Shown: piece after piece, positions 60,407 through 64,000 of the stretch | Layout: the number at the start of each line of letters is the position of its first letter | Position numbering within the stretch: the stretch's first letter is position 1 | Assembly: GCA_964520655.1 (NCBI GenBank) | Contig: CAZFNI010000011.1 | Location: forward strand, 6,800-70,799 | Origin: JACQQW01 sp964520655 | GTDB taxonomy: Bacteria > Omnitrophota > Gorgyraeia > Zapsychrales > Fredricksoniimonadaceae | Reading direction: 5' to 3' | DNA length: 64,000 bases | Notes under the pieces: model-generated | The model's input: the letters and a program-made list of their open reading frames with translations, nothing else | What the model was told of the DNA's origin: nothing | Databases searched by the model: none | Position numbers and translations under genes: made by a program

Positions 60407-60441
60407 AACCTGCCCGTCTATGCGCGGGCAGGTTTTTTTTT
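60407..60441 (+). terminator. Rho-independent terminator after prepilin gene
   Basis: A 10-bp perfect stem AACCTGCCCG/CGGGCAGGTT (60407-60416 and 60425-60434) with an 8-nt loop is followed by a continuous T run to 60441. It isolates the prepilin transcript. Confidence 0.93.
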
Positions 60442-60451
60442 GCAAAAAGCG

Positions 60452-60479
60452 TTGATTTTATTCCGGAATGACTTAATAT
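60452..60479 (+). promoter_or_regulatory. Possible promoter of the 60513 gene
   Basis: TTGATT (60452-60457) and TAATAT (60474-60479), 16-bp spacing, just after the pilin terminator. A second -10-like TATATT lies at 60493-60498. No ribosome site precedes ATG 60513. Confidence 0.45.
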
Positions 60480-60512
60480 AAATTAAGAAATTTATATTTA
60501 CTCCCAAAAAAT

Positions 60513-61307
60513 ATGAGAAGATTTTTTGCCACAAAGAACATATCGGCATTGGTGGTCATCGGCGCATTGCTGGTGTCCTTTCATGTGCATGCCCAAGACG
60601 TTTCAGGCGAGATCATCAATGTCAACCCTTCCCAGAATATTGCGTTTATAGATCTTGGTAAAGACAGTGTCAGTGCCGGAGATGTTTTTGCCATTGAGTC
60701 AAGCGCTGGACCGATCTTTCTGGAGGTCGTCGAGGCGGCCTCGGCTGTTTCCAAATTGAGCCTCTGCAGCAAGGAGAATTATAAAAGTACTCCGTTGGAT
60801 TTTCAGGCCGTCAGTATCGGAGCAGCGGCAAAGAAAGTTCTATCCAGTAAGTTGTCATCGACGGCCGCTTTGGTTAAAGAGGGTTCTGCGGCACAACAGC
60901 AAATGCCGACGGGTATCCCTAATATTGATCCGCAAGTGCTGGTGAAACCCAATATCGCCAATGAGACCATCCAGAGCCTTGATACCCGTCTGGATAAGAT
61001 GGTCGAAAGCAACGTAAAGTTATTCAATACCTTGACGGAATTACTTAATGAAAAAAAGCAATGGCAGGCCGGGGAAGACCAGATCCGTGCGGAATTGCAG
61101 GCCGCGCAAACGCAAATACAGACCTTGAACCTGGCAAATATCGATCTGAAGAAACAGCTGGCGGATGCCAATTTCCAGACAGCGAACGCCGTCGCTGAGA
61201 ATGCAAAGAATAAAAAAATGTTTGAGGATGCGCAGTCCAAGCTGCAGTCGCTTAAAACGCGCCTCGATAGTTTAAACAAGATCATTCAAGATCGTCTAAG
61301 ACAATGA
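60513..61307 (+). CDS. Exported coiled-coil protein 2
   Basis: A 264-residue protein with a signal peptide (ISALVVIGALLVSFHVHAQ, cleavage near residue 28) and a small beta domain (~30-95; SGEIINVNPSQNIAFIDLGKDSVSAGDVFAI, resembling a short SH3-like or flagellar-assembly-type barrel). A linker with Ser/Gln and a C-terminal coiled coil (~150-264) follow. No family recognised. Its stop overlaps the start of the giant coiled-coil gene (ATGA), so the two products are made together and may assemble. Confidence 0.82.
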   Translation: MRRFFATKNISALVVIGALLVSFHVHAQDVSGEIINVNPSQNIAFIDLGKDSVSAGDVFAIESSAGPIFLEVVEAASAVSKLSLCSKENYKSTPLDFQAVSIGAAAKKVLSSKLSSTAALVKEGSAAQQQMPTGIPNIDPQVLVKPNIANETIQSLDTRLDKMVESNVKLFNTLTELLNEKKQWQAGEDQIRAELQAAQTQIQTLNLANIDLKKQLADANFQTANAVAENAKNKKMFEDAQSKLQSLKTRLDSLNKIIQDRLRQ

Positions 61308-64000
61308 AAAATAAATTCCCAGCTATTATCCATTTCACTATCGTTATTTCTTTTGTTGCCTCGCCGCTTCGCGCTTTCGAAGCTAATGAACAGGACCCCG
61401 CACAGTCAAAAACACAGATCGAACTGGCTATCGATGTGCTCAAACGTGAACGGGATAATTATCAGCGTGAGATCCTTGAGCTTTCCAACAGGTATATCGA
61501 CCAGAAGGCATCCAAGCCAGAGGGGTTTAAGGAATTAAAAGACAAGCTGCTGGCGCTTGAGTCCGAGTTAAGGGACAAAACGACGCTGATCAATTATTTG
61601 ATGGTGGAGAAGGCGGATTTGTCGCGCCAACTGCCGGCGGTCAATCAGGAGAGAGATGCGTTAAAAGCTTCCCTGCAGGGGGCGCAGCAGCGTGTTGAAG
61701 CCTTGACGCAGGAGCGCAGTAAACAAGAAAAAGAGTTGGAGAGCAAGATACAGCAGTTTGTCGATGTGAATACCCAATTGAAGTCCGTGAAGGAACAGGT
61801 AATTAAGACAACTCAATCCAGGGATGCCCAGGCGATCAAGATCGTGAGCTTGACTAAGAGTGTCGAGGATCTTAAAGCCCAATTGCAAGCCGCTAATGAT
61901 GTAAAGAATAAATTGTCCGAGCAAGTCGGTGATCTGGCCAATGCTCATGATGTGGTCAAGGCAAAAGAGAAGGACTTGCAGCAACTCGAGGAACAGGGCA
62001 GATCAGCAAAAGTCAGAATAGAGCAGATCAGCGCTCAGCTTAAAACGGCACAGGATGAATTGGCTGAGACAAAGCGTTCTTTGGATGGCAGTTTAAAAGA
62101 AAAAGAAGAAAGCAATGTCCGTATCTCTGAATTAACCAGACAGGTTCAGGATGTTTCGGCAAGGCTGGCACAGGCGTTAAAAACAAAGAACGAGGGCAGA
62201 TCCGCGGCAGAGGCGGAAGCATCCGCGAAAGCCAGGGAAGCTGCGGACATCGCAAAAAAATTGACTCAAGAGCAGGAGGCTAAAAACCGGCTGCAGGACC
62301 AGTTGAATCAAGAGTTTGCCAAGAGCAGCGATGCGGCTGTCCGTTTAAATAAATCACAGGAACTGTTAAGAGATGCGCAATCAAAAATAGCGGGCCTTGA
62401 GGAAAATGCCGGCAAGCTCAATGCCCAGATCGCTGAATTGTCTGCTGCCAAGAAATCAGCAGAAAAGCAGCTAAGCAGCAATTCATCCTCGCTGTCTGGA
62501 CAGATAAAAGAGCTGGAAAGGGCTAGATCCAAGACCGAGGAGGAATCCAAACAGCTTCTGGAGAAGTTAAACCAGCAGATCAATATTCTCACGACAGAGA
62601 AGTTAAGCAATGAAGCTCAGATCAGGTCTTTGAACGATCAGTTGGTGGAGATGCGTTCGGATTCCAAGAAACTGCAGCAACAATATGATGGACAGATTGG
62701 GACCCTCAAGAAAAATTTAGATGACAGTCAGCAGGCGTTGAAAGAGTCCAATGCCCGTGCTGTGGAAATAACTAAAGAATTGAAAGACAAGGAAGAAAAA
62801 AGGATATTCCTGGAGAAATCCCTTAAAGATGAATATCAGAATAAGATCAATGAGGCTAGTCAGGCTAAGGCAGGGATCGAGGAACAATTAAAGAAAGCTA
62901 ACGCGGAAAAACAGAGTATCGACGCTGCGATGAAAGATTTGACATCCTCATTGCAGCAGGAACGCGCCAGGGGACAATCCGCTCAAGAAACAATCTCGAA
63001 GTTAAATCTTCAGATCAAGGATTTGGAACAATCCGCAAAAACATCGCAAAACGATCGGGATCGCTTGACGCAGCAGCTCAATCGTCAGATCACCGATCTT
63101 GCGGAAGGGAAGACCAGATCAGAACAAGCTCTCAAGCAGGCACAGGAGCAATGGAATAAGACTTCCCAGGAATTGAAGCAGCAGATCGAGGAGATTATAC
63201 GAGCTAAGTCATCTGTTGAAAAACAGTATCAGGAACTTGTTCGGGCAAAAGAACTCAATGATGTCGAGTTAAAAAAGATGACCAATATCAAATCTTCCCT
63301 GGAGGAACAAGTCCGGGAATTATCCGCAGGACTAGAACAAAATAAATCTCAAGTATCTTCACTAGATCAAGCGAAACGCGTTCTGCAGGAACAGATGCAG
63401 TCCAATATTTCGAAATTAACTGATCAGATCAATGGCCTTGAGAGGTCCAAGGAAGATCAGGAAAAGCGTTTTAAGAATGACATTTCCGGTTTGAACGAAC
63501 AGATCCTTGCGTTAAATCGGGCAAAATCAGGTTTGGAAGAACAATTAAAGAAGAACATGGTTGAGCTTAAGGCCTCCTTAACCAGGGCGGATGTCACTGA
63601 GGCTTCCCAGAAGGAAGAGCGGGAAGCTAATGCTCAATTGCAGAAACGGATCGATGATCTACAGGGAATGACAGCCCGGCTTAACGAACAGATCACGCAG
63701 TTAACTTCAGCCAAGAACAAGAGCGAGAGCCAGCTGAACACGACAATAGCAGGTTTAAATGAGCAGTTAAAACAATTAGAACAGGTGAAGGTAAAAGGGG
63801 AGCAGGAGCAAAAAGGCAAAATTGCCTCGTTAATGGATCAGGTTAACAGTTTGACTAAGGCAAAAGCCGATATTGAGAGTGAGAGCAAAGAACAGATTAT
63901 AAAGTTAAACGGACAGATCGATCAATTGACTTTAGCAAAGAACAATAGCGAGAAGCAGTTGAATACGAATGTGGCGAATTTAAATGAGCAGCTAAAGAAA
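61304..64000 (+). CDS. Giant exported coiled-coil protein, 3' truncated by window edge
   Basis: From ATG 61304 the frame stays open for 899 codons to the last base, so the protein is longer than the window shows. It begins with a signal peptide (MKNKFPAIIHFTIVISFVASPLRA). Nearly everything after residue ~40 is Lys/Glu/Gln/Leu-rich coiled coil, with no Cys and only one Trp noticed. Near the end a 25-residue repeat appears: an LNEQ(I/L)-type unit starts at residues 793, 818, 843, 868 and 893, with weaker copies at 705 and 730. Twenty-five residues equal two heptads plus one hendecad. It overlaps the preceding gene by 4 nt. A long periplasmic or surface rod is likely; function unknown. Confidence 0.88.
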   Translation, partial: MKNKFPAIIHFTIVISFVASPLRAFEANEQDPAQSKTQIELAIDVLKRERDNYQREILELSNRYIDQKASKPEGFKELKDKLLALESELRDKTTLINYLMVEKADLSRQLPAVNQERDALKASLQGAQQRVEALTQERSKQEKELESKIQQFVDVNTQLKSVKEQVIKTTQSRDAQAIKIVSLTKSVEDLKAQLQAANDVKNKLSEQVGDLANAHDVVKAKEKDLQQLEEQGRSAKVRIEQISAQLKTAQDELAETKRSLDGSLKEKEESNVRISELTRQVQDVSARLAQALKTKNEGRSAAEAEASAKAREAADIAKKLTQEQEAKNRLQDQLNQEFAKSSDAAVRLNKSQELLRDAQSKIAGLEENAGKLNAQIAELSAAKKSAEKQLSSNSSSLSGQIKELERARSKTEEESKQLLEKLNQQINILTTEKLSNEAQIRSLNDQLVEMRSDSKKLQQQYDGQIGTLKKNLDDSQQALKESNARAVEITKELKDKEEKRIFLEKSLKDEYQNKINEASQAKAGIEEQLKKANAEKQSIDAAMKDLTSSLQQERARGQSAQETISKLNLQIKDLEQSAKTSQNDRDRLTQQLNRQITDLAEGKTRSEQALKQAQEQWNKTSQELKQQIEEIIRAKSSVEKQYQELVRAKELNDVELKKMTNIKSSLEEQVRELSAGLEQNKSQVSSLDQAKRVLQEQMQSNISKLTDQINGLERSKEDQEKRFKNDISGLNEQILALNRAKSGLEEQLKKNMVELKASLTRADVTEASQKEEREANAQLQKRIDDLQGMTARLNEQITQLTSAKNKSESQLNTTIAGLNEQLKQLEQVKVKGEQEQKGKIASLMDQVNSLTKAKADIESESKEQIIKLNGQIDQLTLAKNNSEKQLNTNVANLNEQLKK

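Noticed and set aside
61661..63819. Several minus-strand frames (e.g. 61661-61984, 62308-62610, 63634-63819)
   Set aside because: They are antisense to the long coiled-coil gene; Ser/Leu/Phe/Cys-rich products are what reversed Lys/Glu/Gln codons give.

Overview
The window reads as bacterial chromosome from an uncultivated, probably Gram-negative lineage. It is densely packed, mostly on the + strand, and looks like a metagenome scaffold because it holds one 10-N gap (21107-21116). My best guess is phylum Omnitrophota (OP3). That rests on recalled family resemblance: two otherwise unrelated proteins end in the same GGIDLN C-terminal module, and one of them is a giant exported protein of a type I associate with that phylum. 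An outer membrane is implied by a TolC-type protein, a periplasmic adaptor, lipoproteins and Dsb/PEGA-type exported proteins. No phage, CRISPR array, rRNA or IS element was seen.

Layout. 1-1.5 kb: 3' part of a GGIDLN protein, tRNA-Val, a CAU-anticodon tRNA, and a 190-bp hairpin-rich insert bounded by a 15-bp copy of the tRNA 3' end. 1.5-14.7 kb: housekeeping genes (zinc-ribbon protein, rnhA overlapping the RNase P RNA, yebC, ruvC, ruvA, scpB), an aromatic amino acid set (pheA, hisC-type aminotransferase, aroF, tyrA), cmk, lepA, lepB, pgsA, plsY and small unknowns. 14.8-19.5 kb: a fused ABC ATPase-permease, then a leftward GT2 glycosyltransferase and a PEGA protein. 19.6-29.4 kb: one continuous rightward run of eleven genes starting with a MarR regulator under a perfect 14-bp palindrome, then a TolC/adaptor/ABC exporter, then DUF1475, DUF1295, two cyclopropane-synthase-like methyltransferases, a COG2907 flavoprotein and DUF1365. 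This looks like regulated lipid modification coupled to export.

29.4-38.4 kb: a Cys/Gly-rich membrane peptide, a CDF metal exporter divergent from a His-tailed FKBP isomerase with overlapping promoters, a GT-C-like membrane protein, a SulP transporter, and a ppx-like / ppk1 / ROK sugar kinase set. 38.5-48.2 kb: the giant exported protein, then a glycogen cluster (glgB, winged-helix protein, GH57, malQ). 48.2-53.4 kb: a thiol-redox and export neighbourhood (DsbA-like, MauE/DoxX-like, an exported MEMO-AMMECR1 fusion, a small exported protein, HTTM-DCC1) and rodA. 53.4-64 kb: type IV pilus/type II secretion assembly genes (MshEN protein, two PilB-like ATPases, PilC), a prepilin, and three exported coiled-coil proteins, the last an open frame of at least 899 codons running off the window.

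A recurrent regulatory pattern is a sigma70-like -10 box ending 5-9 nt before the start codon with no Shine-Dalgarno sequence (PEGA, marR, ABC fusion, CDF, glgB, MshEN). This suggests leaderless transcripts alongside conventional SD-led genes. All functional calls come from reading motifs; no database search was run.
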